From: Ignelater luminosus
Lineage: Eukaryota > Arthropoda > Insecta > Coleoptera > Elateridae
Direction: 5' to 3'
Length of the DNA: 64,000 bases
NCBI GenBank assembly: GCA_011009095.1
Contig: VTPC01091303.1
Coordinates: 99,207 to 163,206, forward strand
Shown: piece by piece, positions 44,554 to 57,683 of the stretch
Numbering within the stretch: position 1 is the first letter of the stretch
How the letters are laid out: each line of letters begins with the position of its first letter
The notes under the pieces: model-generated
The model's input: only the letters and a program-made list of their open reading frames with translations
Database searches by the model: none
What the model was told of the DNA's origin: nothing
Program-made: the position numbers and the translations under genes

Positions 44554-47212
44554 AGTCTTGTGGCAGCAACAGCAAATTAAACTTGAATTGAGAAAATCCA
44601 GGGCACTACAGTGTTTTGGGCTATTGCTCTGCTCTTGATGGATTTCTCAGTTTGAAACATCCTTATCTCAATCAGAATATGCCAGAATTATCTCACGAAT
44701 CCTGAAATTTCTCAGAATGTCTTTTTGCTGTAGTCATCTTCATGATATAACTTTACACGAATCTTAAAGAGACTTCGAACTCACCTAAAGCTCTTTAAAG
44801 TACATATAAGCTGATTTGGAGTATTTCTTTAAAAAGTCTCTGTCTTAACAGCACCGAGACCGGTTTAGAGACTCTTCAAATTACTAAAGTAACATTTTGC
44901 TTCAAGATTGTTCAGTTATCAGTTGATCCAGAACCGGCATAGTATATCTACTTTATATTTCTTTTTTTATTTTTGCGGTACATATAAACGCCAAAATTGT
45001 CTATTATTATAAACGTCAAGATAGGTATATTTTAAAGTGTTAGGATCAGTTCTATACTATATTCAGATTTACTTTATGGCAATGCTTATTTCTGAGAAAT
45101 TACAAGGTTTGTTTATGATTTGAGACAGATAGTTTCATGACAGTTGACATGGTAGTATTTGTCAAGGTAGCTCCATAAATTTCATTTGATGATCTTGTCC
45201 TGCAGGTACTTTTGACAACTGCTCTGAAAGCAAGTTTAAAAATAATATTATACAAGCTAGGGTTGTTTTTGACATTAACAAAGTAAATTCTTGGGCAACT
45301 CTCCAGAGGAAGAACGGACGAAGTAGACCCGAAGGATACAAACTCAGTAAGTCGTTTCTCGAAATTGGAATAAATTTTTAAAAAATAAACAAAAACATTT
45401 TCAAAATTTTTGTAACAAGAATCTTTGTTACATGAGATTCTTTACATACAAAAAGATAAATGGCTTTCATAAAACGTTGCAAAGATTCTGGGACATTTTA
45501 GTGGATGTCAATAATCACTTTATGCTTGTTTTTGAAAAATCTGCTGATTACTGATGGTGATGCCTTAAGGCGTATATTCTTGGGATAACACAATTATGGA
45601 AAGTTTGCTTGGTAGATGATCATTATCTGAAATTTGACATTTCTGGATCGAGGTTCGAAATATAAAAGTAAGGTACACGTACAATCTTGTGTGCAAGGAA
45701 ACATTTGCATAATTACAAAAATCTTCAATTATTGTGTTCTAAAAATAGGTTGTAAGCTTAGATGCCATAAAATACGCAATAATATTACAAATGTAATAAT
45801 AGTAAAAGTCTATAAGTATTAAGACACCCTGTATAACAAAAAAAAGTTTTTGTAATTATAATGAGCAGACCTCAATGAGAGCAGAAATCTAAAGTACCGT
45901 AGAAGTCAGACATTTTCATTAGTTTATAAATAATTAGATTTTAATTACTTTTCGTGCATTATTGCTAGCAATTTTTGTTGACATTTTCTCGTTAAAAGAA
46001 TTTCATCTCGTTACAACCACTATCATTTCACTGTCGCTTAACCTTTTTTTTATTAGATAATAATAATACACTTTGTAGATTATTAGATTTCACTTTACTG
46101 CCAGACGTTACCGCTGTAATTTCAATTTGCGAGGAAATTTCACTTAATTTAAAAAATTCCATCGTACGGGACAGATTTCGCTATCAATCAACCATCCATC
46201 ATTTTCTCTTTTAATAATGTAACTTTTTATGATAGAATATGGACTCAGCTGTATATGTGAACGTCTGTGTTGTGTAATAAACTAATAACAGTTTCATTCT
46301 GCTTAAACTTTACTTTAAAAAGTTTTAGTGTGAACTGACATGCTTTATATATTATGTATGCAAGCATTTATTTTTATTAATGATATGGGAATTATTGAAT
46401 ATACCGTGTGTCCACCTCCACAGATAGAATTTTCTTAATTAACTAACAAATGTTCGTTAATTTCAAACTTCATACTATTAAGGACGAACCTGGGAACTAC
46501 TTACATAGTCTCTACATTCTTGATGAACATTCCTTTATTATTAAGTGAATAGTTTATCAATACCGCTAATTAGTGACTCGATCCACTCTAAGCTATTTTA
46601 TCATACATAGTTTATTGAACATTTCTTCCTTTTCAATTTCTTAAAATTATTAAAATGTTTTTGAACAAATAATTTCAGTGGTTGTAGGTTATTAAAGGAA
46701 TATTGCACGTGTATTCATAAATTTCTGTGCACATTCTGCATCAACAACTTGGTTTTATGTTGAACATAGGCTAGAGAAATTCATAATTCATAAGGTACAC
46801 TTCTTATTTGTATTTTCCATGTTTAAGTAGTTTTTTGACAAAAATTGACTTTCACATTTTAACATTTTGCAACGACGCTTTATACTCTTGTAAAACGAAA
46901 TGGTCGTGTATGGAACACACAAAATGCTTTTTGCAAGAACGAATAAACGAATAATGTAAAGAAAATCATTAATAACGTTTAGAAGTTTCTCTCTTCAACT
47001 CATTTTTTATCTGTATATAGCTTAGAAGTCCTACTTTTTTTATTGAAATTTTTCATCGCCTACATCCTTACCATGTAATATAGATATGGGTCCTTTACAA
47101 TAATGACGTTGATGAATGAAGGATTCTCTGTTAAATTTTTCAAATTGGTGCATTTTCAAATACCTTATATCCCTGGAATATGATAGCTAATGCGAAATAA
47201 GGTATTCATTTC
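44554..47212. other. AT-rich noncoding sequence
   Basis: No gene is recognised. A solo transposon-end motif sits at 45,824. The + frame 45634-45822 looks like chance. Confidence 0.5.
45824..45835 (-). repeat. Solo Tc1/mariner-like end motif (ACACCCTGTATA)
   Basis: The same twelve bases as at 16,251. No partner was found within reach. Confidence 0.4.
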
Positions 47213-47398
47213 TCATTTGAGTAGGGTTGATTGTCCTCGATTACCGTACCAATTTAACATTCTAATATTAAATGGTAATGTGGAAAGCCTTTCGAGCGTC
47301 AAGTTCACTTTTGAACGGAGCGTATAAGTTGACTTCATTAATGCGTTTGCTGATTGCCTCTGCCATATTTGCGTAGTGAAATCGTCTTTATCAGCCAT
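47213..47398 (-). other. Unrecognised 61-codon open frame
   Basis: It starts MADKDDFTTQIWQRQS and continues with mixed composition (TLRSKVNLTLERLSTLPFN) to a stop. That is more protein-like than most frames around. No family motif is present. It could be a remnant of the same unknown source as the 47.5-47.9 kb patch, though that reads best on the + strand. Confidence 0.2.
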
Positions 47399-47482
47399 TA
47401 AGATCGATAATCATAATTGCTATTATGATTGCTATTTCGTATTGTTTTTACTCGAACGGTCAATGGCAAGTAGGTATATAAT

Positions 47483-47647
47483 ATGCTAATTACCAAGGAT
47501 GTGTCATCCTCCGACGGAAATAGAAAAGTGTACGTTTTGAATGTTGATCAGCCCAACCTGCTATCGGACTTCAAACCTCCATTTACATTGCATCCATTTC
47601 CGCCACAGGGCGTGATGCTACCGTATACACCAACACCTACACTCTAA
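47483..47647 (+). CDS. Unrecognised 54-codon frame in a GC-rich patch
   Basis: From an ATG at 47,483 the frame reads MLITKDVSSSDGNRKVYVLN, then a proline-rich part (FKPPFTLHPFPPQGVMLPYT) and a stop at 47,645. Base composition is much richer in GC than the flanks. Downstream, to about 47,940, further coding-like pieces occur in other frames, such as VAALFKLPLKYQLFYEVIQ near 47,800-47,860. The whole 47.46-47.94 kb stretch therefore looks like a decayed gene or transposon coding region. I recognise no domain, and the - strand also has short plausible frames. Confidence 0.25.
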   Translation: MLITKDVSSSDGNRKVYVLNVDQPNLLSDFKPPFTLHPFPPQGVMLPYTPTPTL

Positions 47648-47940
47648 ACACCCCCGCATCTTGATGATGTTTACTGTGACTCCGCAAACAAAGCACTATG
47701 TTATAATTAGGAGATGACTAGAAACATCCATATAGATGAGCTGGTGTGATTGTACACGTGGGTAACATCCTTAGTGTCTGATCATTGTCCCGAAGGTAGC
47801 GGCGTTGTTTAAATTACCACTGAAATACCAGCTATTCTACGAAGTTATTCAAACAAGTGGAACCGTTGGGATTTAAACTATTGCTTGTATCACGGCAAGA
47901 AGTGCCGACCTTCCTCTTAAGTTGCCCCAAATAGGAGTTG
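47648..47940 (+). other. Continuation of the decayed coding-like patch
   Basis: Short + strand frames with balanced composition are separated by stops. No family is assigned. Confidence 0.25.
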
Positions 47941-49855
47941 CGTTTTATATAAAAACCTTTGCCAGTTTCTTTGTTTTAATTTTCCTGTTCTCTGAATATT
48001 AGGTAAATTAAATTTAAAAAGTGTCGTAGAGGAATATTCAAAATGAAAAAGAATGAGCTGAAAAAAACAAGAACTAACAATTATTATAGCAAGAGGTATG
48101 TATAGGATGTCCACACACGTTAGCGTGACCATATAATAAATCAAGATATTATCTTACCTAGTAATCCCTTTTTACATCTACAAAACAGATAACGTAAGTT
48201 GATACTACATAGAACTACTTTCTTTTTGTTTAATTTTGTTAAATTTAATATTTATTAAACTCGTTTTTATTAAAACAGACACGGTAATTTTTTGTTGTTA
48301 GGTCAAGTTTTTATTACAACTGTTGCTCTTGTTCTAATTTAAAATTCTTTTTTAATTACATTTTTGGTTTATACCTAATTAGCAGAACTTCAACTCTAGA
48401 CCTTTAACCTTCTTGATTTTTTAAAAATATTTGATGGTTTTGTGTCATTTGAAGACTCACGCGGAGATAAGAATTACTTGAAATTAATCCTCTAACGAGT
48501 TTGAAGTTCATTAATAGGGATATAAGACAAACACTACAATTTTTTTGTGAATTTGAAGAATGATATTTGCTAATAATAAATAAGATAATTGACGGCGAAA
48601 TTTGGTAAAGCAAGCCGGTCATGTTCGTTCCTTATAAAAATTTGCGAGACATTTCTGCAAATATCAGTAGGATCTTAAATTTGAAAGAAGTTTTCCAAGG
48701 TTGCAACCAGGGTTTCTTTGAAAGCTCTTGAACGTGCAAATTATACAGATATTTTTAAAATTCATCCATAATTGGGCATCAACACCATGTAGGGGCGTAT
48801 GAGGATCTAGTTGTTAGCGATTGGTACTTCGCGAATCAATTAGTCTCAACGTTTTAGTTTTTTAATTTCTTTTGTCGTGATATTCCCTTCATTTATATCT
48901 ACCGTTTGCCAAACACGAAGAGCTTTGGGCACCGTTAACTTATGTAGCCAGAGAAAGCACTCTCTTATTCAAATCTACTTCTCCAGCATTTACGCTTGGC
49001 TCCCAAAGAAAACTTCTTTGAGAATTACATCTACCTCTATCATCTTTTCAAGAACTTTGAATTGCTCCCAGTTGCACACAAGGTCTTTTATTTTTGTTTG
49101 ACCTGTCATAGATCTTAATTTCTTTTGCTTGATCATGCTTTGGATTGTAAAGTCTTTCAGTTACAACTCTTCCACTCGTTGAGAAAGATTTCCAAACTTG
49201 CTGAGATACTGAAAGCCAATAGCCCAATACTAACAAGATTTACGCTTTGAGTCTCACTTTCTTAAATAATCTTTGCATCTCAACGCAATTTACTTTCCGC
49301 TATTGCTTTTTCTTTTTTGGTTTTTTTCGAGAAGTCAATTAACAATATCTGAAAGACACCAAGTTTTTATATGCATTACATAATGTCTTCTGTACCTTTT
49401 CCTGATCGATGCACTGAGTTGAAACAACACAACGCTTTGCCTTTTGGTTCTAGAAAGGGGCCGGCGCAATTTATATAAATTTTGGTACCGGATCAAGATA
49501 ATGGCAGAGAAAAGAATAGAATTTATATAGACGTCAGTAAATGATAGGGGAACCTGACAGGGGTTTTTTTACCTGAGACATACTTATTTTATGTTTTTGA
49601 GACAAGGGAAGATTTTTTTGATTCCTTGTTGCAGGTATACTTACTTTCATAAGAAGATTTTTCCTATTACGTTTCATAGTATATCTACCAATTTATACCC
49701 TGAAGTAAATTTTTCCAAACCTTGTTAATCTCATTTCCTGTTCTTCTTTTAGTTTTCAACAAATGAAAACTTTTTTTTCAAGTGAAGTTTTCTACCATAT
49801 CATATCCATGAAGATTTTTATTAATTAGAATGTTGTCTGTAATAATTTTGGTAAA
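47941..49855. other. AT-rich noncoding sequence
   Basis: No gene is recognised. The frames at 47917-48144, 48404-48622, 48877-49101 and 49048-49236 show no family features. A weaker juxtaposed splice motif lies at 49,634. Confidence 0.5.
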
Positions 49856-49857
49856 AT

Positions 49858-49957
49858 AAGTATTTTTCCGCCCTTATAACGTGCCAAGGGCTGCAATGAT
49901 TCATTACATCCCTGTTCCAAACGAAAATGAATTTAGTTTACGGGCGAAAAAATTCTT
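49858..49957. repeat. Outer inverted repeat beside the palindrome
   Basis: AAGTATTTTTCCGCCC at 49,858 and the inverse of GGGCGAAAAAATTCTT at 49,942 match at about 13 of 16. Between them, acgtgccaagggctgcaatg resembles the end of the neighbouring palindrome. This suggests two related elements inserted next to or into each other. Confidence 0.5.
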
Positions 49958-50076
49958 TACGTTCCACGGGAGTAAGTAATATTACAGTGTCGACGTGATT
50001 AGGCTCTCGGCTTCGCCTCGAGCGCAATAATCACGTCACGACTACAGCAAATTACTGTCTTCCCTTGGTACGTAAA
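49956..50076. mobile_element. 121-base palindromic MITE
   Basis: Two arms of about 55 bases fold on each other around a loop of a few bases at 50,012-50,016. The left arm runs TTTACGTTCCACGGGAG to ACGTGATTAGGCTCTCGG. The inverse of the right arm runs TTTACGTACCAAGGGAAG to ACGTGATTATTGCGCTCGAGG. The GC-rich tip (ctcggcttcgcctcgag) is a strong hairpin. No open frame is present. The form is a palindromic MITE that would pair strongly as single-stranded DNA or as RNA. Confidence 0.8.
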
Positions 50077-50522
50077 CAACTATTTCAACCTCAACAGTAT
50101 CAGACTAAACCGGAGGTCGAAAAAGGAACTAAAAATGTCAATTTTTTCATTTCGATTAAATTTGTTCATATTTTAGACTATCACCACATGCTATGAATGC
50201 TAGACGCAGTTTTGCTAGCGATTTGTTCTAAATGATATTTGACCAATTGGGCTTTTGTATTTCTTTATTTCTTGTTTACCGTATAGTCTTTGAGTGTGGA
50301 ATAACGGAAAAAATCTTTCACAAAAAAAATAATTTTAGTAACTTGGTGTCCTGGAAAAAGAGATATCAGCTTTAAAACTTCAGAGGTGTCTGTGCAACAT
50401 GCAAAATTAATCAAAACAAGTCGAGTTTTCTTAGTTGAGTAAAGAAGCACTTTCAGAAAATAGATCTTAATTATTTATTCGATTAGATCATCCGAGATGA
50501 TGTCATCTGAATGGTTTTGCAG
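50077..50522. other. AT-rich noncoding sequence
   Basis: Nothing is recognised. The - frame 50265-50450 has no motif. Confidence 0.45.
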
Positions 50523-50524
50523 GC

Positions 50525-50698
50525 AAATGCGGAATTCGTTCGTTTACCACTAATGACGGACAGTACTTACGGATCTGTGTCAAACAGAAGAATCGCTATC
50601 ACCATATATGTTATAGTTTCCGAACTAGGAACAGTTCTAGATTTTACATGTTCCGTCTTCTAGTGGGCAAACTGTACAAAACACAGAATCGATTCTAA
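50525..50698 (+). other. Unrecognised open frame after a possible splice acceptor
   Basis: Following gaatggttttgcag (AG at 50,521-50,522) a frame without ATG stays open for 57 codons, reading KCGIRSFTTNDGQYLRICVK and on to a stop at 50,696. The composition is richer in GC and charged residues than chance frames nearby. On the other strand 50660-50851 is also open (63 codons, KFGPIEVRPGNIFQKM). They may be two readings of one decayed coding sequence. No family is recognised. Confidence 0.2.
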
Positions 50699-51059
50699 GC
50701 ACATCAGACGTAGATGAAGGTGCACAATGCGTCTAACTAATGGCATCTTTTGAAAAATATTCCCCGGACGTACCTCTATGGGTCCGAACTTAAATCTGCA
50801 TCGTGCAAGATACTCCTTGGAGCTTCCTCTATTGAAGTGCTGATATTTCACTCAGCATTTAACATAGAGAAACACAGAATTTCGATGTGTATTAGCACTA
50901 GGAAGAGTAAACATTTAAACAATAAAGTAATGTAGTGTATAGAGGTTTGGGCAGATTACAATTTTGAATCGGGTTCTGTGCGACACTGCATAAAGCTTGA
51001 ATTTGTCTCAAACTGGGTGTTTTTTAAAATGTGTTTCGTTTTTGCACTTGCATTGGTTT

Positions 51060-51570
51060 GGTCAAGCTTTCAAAAGCAATTATGTTTTTCATTTTAGTAC
51101 GTCTTTTTAGATCGATTGATCTTTTTGAGAAATTTAGGATTTCAAGGTGTTTAGATTTTTCAAGCTTTTAAGTTGATTTGGCTGTTTGAATCAGAAAGAT
51201 TCGTAGAGTTGATTGGACTTCCCGGGCCTGTATCACGTTGTTTGAGCTTTTGATATCTATTGCAATACAGATTTCACTTTGATTTTAACAACTTTGATGC
51301 ATTACCTCTGGGAAGATTAATACTGAAATGAATCTCGTGAGTAACAAACTGGCCCAAAACTAACTTCAAAGTTAGGTCTAATGCTTTTTGAGCTTTTTGA
51401 AAGACTTTTTTTATCAATTCCGTAAGGCTTTTGAACTGATTAATCTTCTGGGTCAATTACAAATTCCTAATAGGTCGGGGAATTTTGGGCCACTAGCACT
51501 TTTGGATTAATGTAGCTTTTCAGACTAACTGAGTTTTTCAGGCCAACTGATTATTTTAAGGCTTGTCGGG
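51060..51570 (+). repeat. Decayed ~18-base tandem repeat
   Basis: Three clean consecutive units are CTTTTCAGACTAACTGAG (51,516), TTTTTCAGGCCAACTGAT (51,534) and TATTTTAAGGCTTGTCGG (51,552). Earlier, TTTTTAGATCGATTGATC and TTTTTGAGAAATTTAGGA follow each other near 51,104, and similar phrases with drifting spacing fill the interval. The - frames 51274-51456 and 51525-51746 are incidental. Confidence 0.5.
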
Positions 51571-54500
51571 CTAGCAGTAAATTTCGAAAGTAGTAAACCT
51601 GTAACCAATTGGCAAAAGCAATTCAGCCAAGGCCTTAATATCAATCTTTGCAGGATGGTGTTTGTCGTATTAGTGTTCAACATCTTCCATAATCCACTAA
51701 TATAAATCAAGGTTTTTGTATTTTTGTTAAATTTACCTAAAAGCACAAAAGAACTTTACTAAAGCTTAACGTTATTGTTTTTTGTTCTTTTGCTTTTCCT
51801 TTTTCAACTTTGAATAATACAGCACTTAGTTGGTATAAGTAAATTTTTTATTTTGTGGTTTCAAGCACGAATCAGCTTTCACCTTTAGAAGCAACTAAAA
51901 ATAGAATAGACGTAATATAAATTGATTTGATACATTTTTCAGTATTGAACCCTGAAAATGCAAAACAACCAATTTTACGTTTTAATAAAAACTGAATTCC
52001 ATCATCCATTTTTCATAAATCATTTATGCATCTGATGGCTTTTTTGGGTTCACATTTTTCAGATTACCGACCGACATAAAATAATCATAGGATTATTTAT
52101 ACCACTGCATCAAGTATCAACGTAATCAGCAAGAGATTACTTCACTTTTGTTTTAAATCCTCTTATGAAACTTTTATACCATAAAAACTGAACACAGAAG
52201 CGATTTGAAAATGAAAAAGGAAAAACAAGGGCATCACTCCATATATACCTGTCACGTATAATAAAGTTTACACGCCACACATCCACATTTATTATTAAAT
52301 ACTGGGTCACATATGAAACCTGCTTTAATCCATTTATGTCTTTAAGATTAAATTATTTACCTTTTTTTGTTCATTCAATAACTTTGTAGTATTTAAAAAA
52401 CAGAGTAGTTTTTAAATATTTTACATAAAAGAAATTTGTATGAATAATTTTCATTTTGATGATGTTGCTGATGGTGAGTAATGACTCATGAAAATTTTCT
52501 TTTCTTATTAAATTTGCGTTGTTCAGATTTTATTTTAAAACACCATGTGATTCAGATGATTTTGCATGACACCATTGAATTGACAGTTTAATTGCGTTAA
52601 TATTTTTATTATTGTTGGTTTTGTTAATTAATAATTGTACAGTCATTGGAGGTTATTTCCTATACATGTAAAAGCGGTTTTAGTGTGTTAAAAAATGGAA
52701 AAAAGTTGAGCTATGAAAAAATGTTTTCGTCAATATTCTAATTGTTTATGTCGTGGCGGAATTCCTTTTTAAAAAGTGTTAAAACTCACACGCGAGCGTC
52801 CACTAAAAGAATCTTAAGAATTTATGATTATCAAACAATTATGTTGTTTTCTCCTTATATTAACATACCTACTAGTACAACATATTATAAATAGTAACAG
52901 CGTTACAAATATTTACTTTTTCACGTAAGTATTAAACACTTGGCATGTGGTTTTTAAATATTTAAAATAAATTTAAGGATTAACAATCAAATGACATAAT
53001 TCTATCTAAAATTAAACATAAAAATGTCAAAAGCATGCATTAACAAATTCTAAAGATTAAATTGAGTAGGATGTGCTAAGTAAACGCACAAAAGCCAAGG
53101 TTTAATGATGATATTGTGTAAGCTTCCAGTGCTAAAATCAATATATTTATATATTTACGTGCTATGTGTATGAATCTCATTAATTCCCGCTTTGAATGCA
53201 AGCCTAATATGAATAAATTACTTATTGTTGTGTGTACTGTAATAATGGTTTTTTTAAAAAAATTGACAATAACTTTCTAATATAACAAGTAATAATGTCA
53301 TTGCAAAATCATCTTCATTGGTGAGAAACGATAGTAAAATCATTCAAGCTTGAACTTAAAATCTTGATTGCAATTTCACAAAATGCAACAATAAAAAATG
53401 AAGTCGAGTGTGAAAATTTCAAGTTTCAGTCACAACCAAGATTTATAAAACGCACTAAGCTGCTCTGAAAAGAAAATCAAAACTCTTTTTCATCTGTTTA
53501 TGAAATGGAAATCCAAATCTGCAAAATATGTAAAGTGTGCTAAATGACCCACACATGTTTCTGTCGTCATTCGGTATTTAGCGCTAAACCTTTTAAGTGA
53601 ACCAAGCAATTTCCGTGTGAAATAAGTATTAACATTAAATGCACAAACAGTCGTGATGTTTTTTCTTTTCGTCCATTTTGTTTGTTTTCTCCCGATGGCA
53701 AAACATTAAATTTATAAGAAATTCCATTTTCTTGAAATTCGGTGCTAGAGATGTATAAAGCACGCTCTTGATTTGTTGTTAAACATGTGAAAGCTCAAGC
53801 ATTTAGCACGCTAATAACTGAAGCGCACAAATTACTATGATCACGAGATGCATTCTCTTGAATTACTAGAATAAAATTCTATACGTATACGTGTAAGACG
53901 ACATTTCTAGGTTTTGAAATTAAAATGATGACAGTTGATCACCTGTAACAGATTGTCAACCTTCCTCTGCAGAAGAGCTACAAGGTTCTGTATATAACTT
54001 TCATCCACGTCTTGGAAATCACCCGATATGCCAATCTCAGTATATTTTTAGATTTGTCTTTGAAAACGGTATCCAATATGCACCTCATTTCTTGATGTGT
54101 TTTACTTTCAGTTTTTCAACTTTTGAAACTTTTGACTTTTGAGGTGTAGATAACTATCCAGGATAACGCCTCAATGAATAACAACAAACTAACTAACAAA
54201 GTTAGTCTAATCTTGCTTTATCAAGATACTGTAGAACACAGACGATTATTGATACGACTCGACAATTTAGATTTTTCATCAAGACTAGAATTGAATTTTA
54301 GATGAAGAGGGTTCCTCGAACGCCTAAGACTTGAATTGTCTTCCATAAAAGCTTTATCGAAAGGAACAGTTAAGCAATAATTAAAGATCGTGTATATAAG
54401 GTTTTGGTAAAGCTTGCTGATGAGTAGTTTACTCTTCTGCAAGGTGTAGCCCTACACCGCACGTTACTGTCCTATACTGCATTGGCCAAAGTTTTTTCGT

Positions 54501-57290
54501 GTGATCCAATCGGCTTGCTTAATGCAAACTTGGCACACCCAAGAAAGTTTACAACTAGAACAGCTCATTTGTTTTAAATGATTAAATCGAGAAAAAGATG
54601 TTTCAAGTTTCTTGTAAGCCATAGAGTTCCATATATAGATTTAAGCTGTGATTGTCCCTGTTTTCCTTTTAATCATACAGATACGACAACTTCTCGTAGT
54701 TAATACTTGAACTAGTGCATCAAAATTTGTTTTTTTGTACATACGACGTGTATTCTTAGGAGGGGTGTATAAGTCCCAAATCTTAAAACTAAGATTTTTT
54801 CTGATTTGAATAGCAGATTTAAATCATGCTGCGTAGAGTCCTGGTTTATAAAATAAGTCCCATGCAGGCAGCCAGTTAATTGTATTCAGTCTAATATGTC
54901 TTACTTTTTACCTAGCTCGCGGAACTTGATTATCAACTTGTGCTGACTAAGTGGCTTGGGTTTGATTTTTGACTGTAACTGACATCAAGTTTTTATGGTT
55001 ATTTGTATTCTAGTAGTGTGTGGTCCGCTTTAAAGCGTACTATATCCCTGTACTCGAATATATGGAACCTGATCATCAAGGAAAGGAATTACAAACGCCA
55101 AGTAAAGGATTTCAGACATCGGAGAGAAAAAAATATTTTAAAGTCATTAAGCGTCAGCGATGAAAATTGAATGCTGTATTACGTTGGATATTACGATGAC
55201 TTACCCTTGAAGACTAGAACACTCGCATCTAATATATCTACGAGAATCTGAAATTTTGATGTCCTAAAGTAGGTTTTTATCAAGAATGTTAATGGAATCA
55301 AGACACAACGAAAAACCGAACAAAATAGGACAAGGCTGTTGGACTTCTTGTAACCACGATTTGACGTTTGGAAAAAGTTGTTTTGAAATAGTTGGTGCTA
55401 GGGTATAGGTATAAACTATTGTCTCAAAATTCTAGGAAACATTGACTACTGCAGCTAAATTTTATCAAAGGATTCCCTCCAAGGGCATGAAGCTTCCATG
55501 TGATTAGTCTTCTTTGCTACAGCGCTTGAAATATCTTTTGTCTTTTAGTCAGATTTTATGGCTTGGAAACAGATAAATGGAACTTTTCTGTTTTGTTTTT
55601 TGCTTATATCACGGGAACGGATTGTAGTATCAAGATGAAATTTGGTTTGTTGGTGGTCCATGCCCTTCAACGTCTTGTTTCACCTGACAGTGAAGCAAGA
55701 TTGAATTTCTGACTTCAAAAAAGAATAATTGAACACAACTGTGGTCTATAATACAGATATGCAGTTTGAAAGATGGTAATGGTCTATCAACAACCATGTT
55801 TCTCACTTTATCATTAGGATCTTGGTGTTCTCCATAAAGCTAACTTCTACGCTTTGCATTTGATAGATTTGATTTTGGTTTCGGTGATTTGTGTTAATCA
55901 TAAGTGTGATTATTATGTTTGCATGTATGTTTTCTAAGATTGACCACCACCCATAAAAAGTAAATTAATTCTCAGGTTTCCGTATCTAGTTTACCTTCCT
56001 CAAGATTGTTGATTTTCCACCATTTCAAAGCTGACCAAAATTAATTTTGTCTGTTGTTTTTTTGAAACAATATGTTTTTAATTCTGTTTTGATATCGTCT
56101 AATCGTTTTGCTAGTTTTAATCGCAATCCGAACTAAGTTTTTTCTATGTTACAACGACGCCTAAGATCATTTTTTCAATTTAAGTCATCAAGATTCTTTC
56201 AGGCATTTTTGCCACATTATGAAATTAGAAAGAATTATTACCATAACTTGGCTTGGAATCTCGCTTGTTTTTTGTTTTTAATTTGCTTCACTTCAGTACC
56301 TTTTATGTAATAGTTTAAGACAATTTGAATTTTTTTGGGCGACAGATTTGAATGGAAATGTCCTTCAATGTCGACATTGAACTATTCTGCTAGTAATGGC
56401 TTTGTGTTTGGTGTAGACATTTTCCTTTCCTTCCCTTTTAGGTACTCTACATAAATTGAGCCATTTTAATTGTTGATTACTTAATAAGAACTGAAAGCGA
56501 AAGGACCAAAATACGTCAGAGAATATTATAGACATAGAAGAACCTTAAACCCCTTTTCTTTAGAAAATTCATTTGATGAAATGTAAAGTTCATTATCCAT
56601 TTTTTCCAGAAAATAATTCATTACTGTCTGAACAATAGACACGAAACAGTTTTCAATGAATTCTTTATTGTTTTTAAGATTAAGTTTCTATTGAGTATTC
56701 TAATTTATTGCTTTTGTTAACATTCTCAAAGTAATTTGTTAAACTTTCTACGAAATTTCTTTGAAATTTCTTTCTGACGTTTCAGGCAATAAGGAAAATT
56801 TGTAGCAGGACCTCTTTTTAAAGAAAATGAAACGAGCAAGAATTTAGTTTTGCATATGTTCCACTTAATTAGAATCTCCAGTGGCTTTACAACTTAAAAT
56901 AAGCAAACATGTGTTGACATTAGGGGAATCCAATGGATTCTCAGAAGTATGTTAATTGTGATAGTTTTAGAAAAAATTAAACTTGTCTTTTGAGACCACT
57001 CGTGTTTTATTTGTTACAGACTTAAGATTTTACTAATTACCTCTGGGAATCTGACTAACTGCAAATTAAATTTCGGTTATTCAATAAATCAGTTTTAATC
57101 TTCACTTTAAGGTTCTTTATACCTAAATGGGCTATTTCATACAAATTACCATCAAGAAGATGTTATTACCTAATTGATTCAGTATGAAAACGGTAGTGAA
57201 ATATGCAAATCTTCAATAAAAGAATTTTAAATTGACAGGAAACGAATACCTAAAAGATATCTTTAATTTAATATTCAGCGTTGATGGCTA
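51571..57290. other. AT-rich noncoding sequence
   Basis: No gene is recognisable in about 5.7 kb. GC rises slightly at 54.4-55.7 kb. There, atatcacgggaacggatt near 55,600 resembles a phrase in the island at 11.4 kb, suggesting old repeat sequence. The - frame 54221-54442 has no motif. Confidence 0.5.
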
Positions 57291-57683
57291 TTGTTCAAAA
57301 AATATTATTTAGAAACGAGCAAACTTAAAAGTATTTCTAAGAAATTCTCAAATAACTGTTTTAATAATCCATCCCTAACCGTGCTCATCCAAATGTTCAC
57401 CACGTACGGACCAATGCCATGTAGCAAAGCGTCCAAAGCACAGTGGTTATTACACGAGTTGAATGCCAAACTACAACTTTTGAATTATAGTTTATTGGTA
57501 TTTTATGCTACTATTACACAGTTATATCAAAGGATTTACATTGTAATAGTGAACGTTATGACAGCACAAATGACGTATTTAACTTACCATATTAGGAAAC
57601 TAATATTATATATACGGTGTGTATATCTTTGCCTAAAGCAAATTAACAAGATAATCTGCACCTGCCATAAACTGTCTGTATAA
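57291..57683 (+). other. Unrecognised 130-codon open frame
   Basis: The middle part reads with balanced composition (NPSLTVLIQMFTTYGPMPCS, then KASKAQWLLHELNAKLQLL). The ends are rich in K, N, I and Y, as chance frames in AT-rich DNA are. Hydrophobic runs occur near residues ~70-105. There are no splice signals or family motifs that I trust. It is more likely a chance frame than a gene. Confidence 0.15.

Noticed and set aside
44309-44638. Overlapping open frames on both strands (88, 105 and 72 codons) rich in G, R, P
   Set aside because: They are translations of the GCCGGGAGAAATCCGT minisatellite in the foldback arm; the repeat lacks stops in several frames.
45640-45680. tRNA-like phrase ggttcgaaat
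   Set aside because: No matching A-box, acceptor stem or cloverleaf around it.
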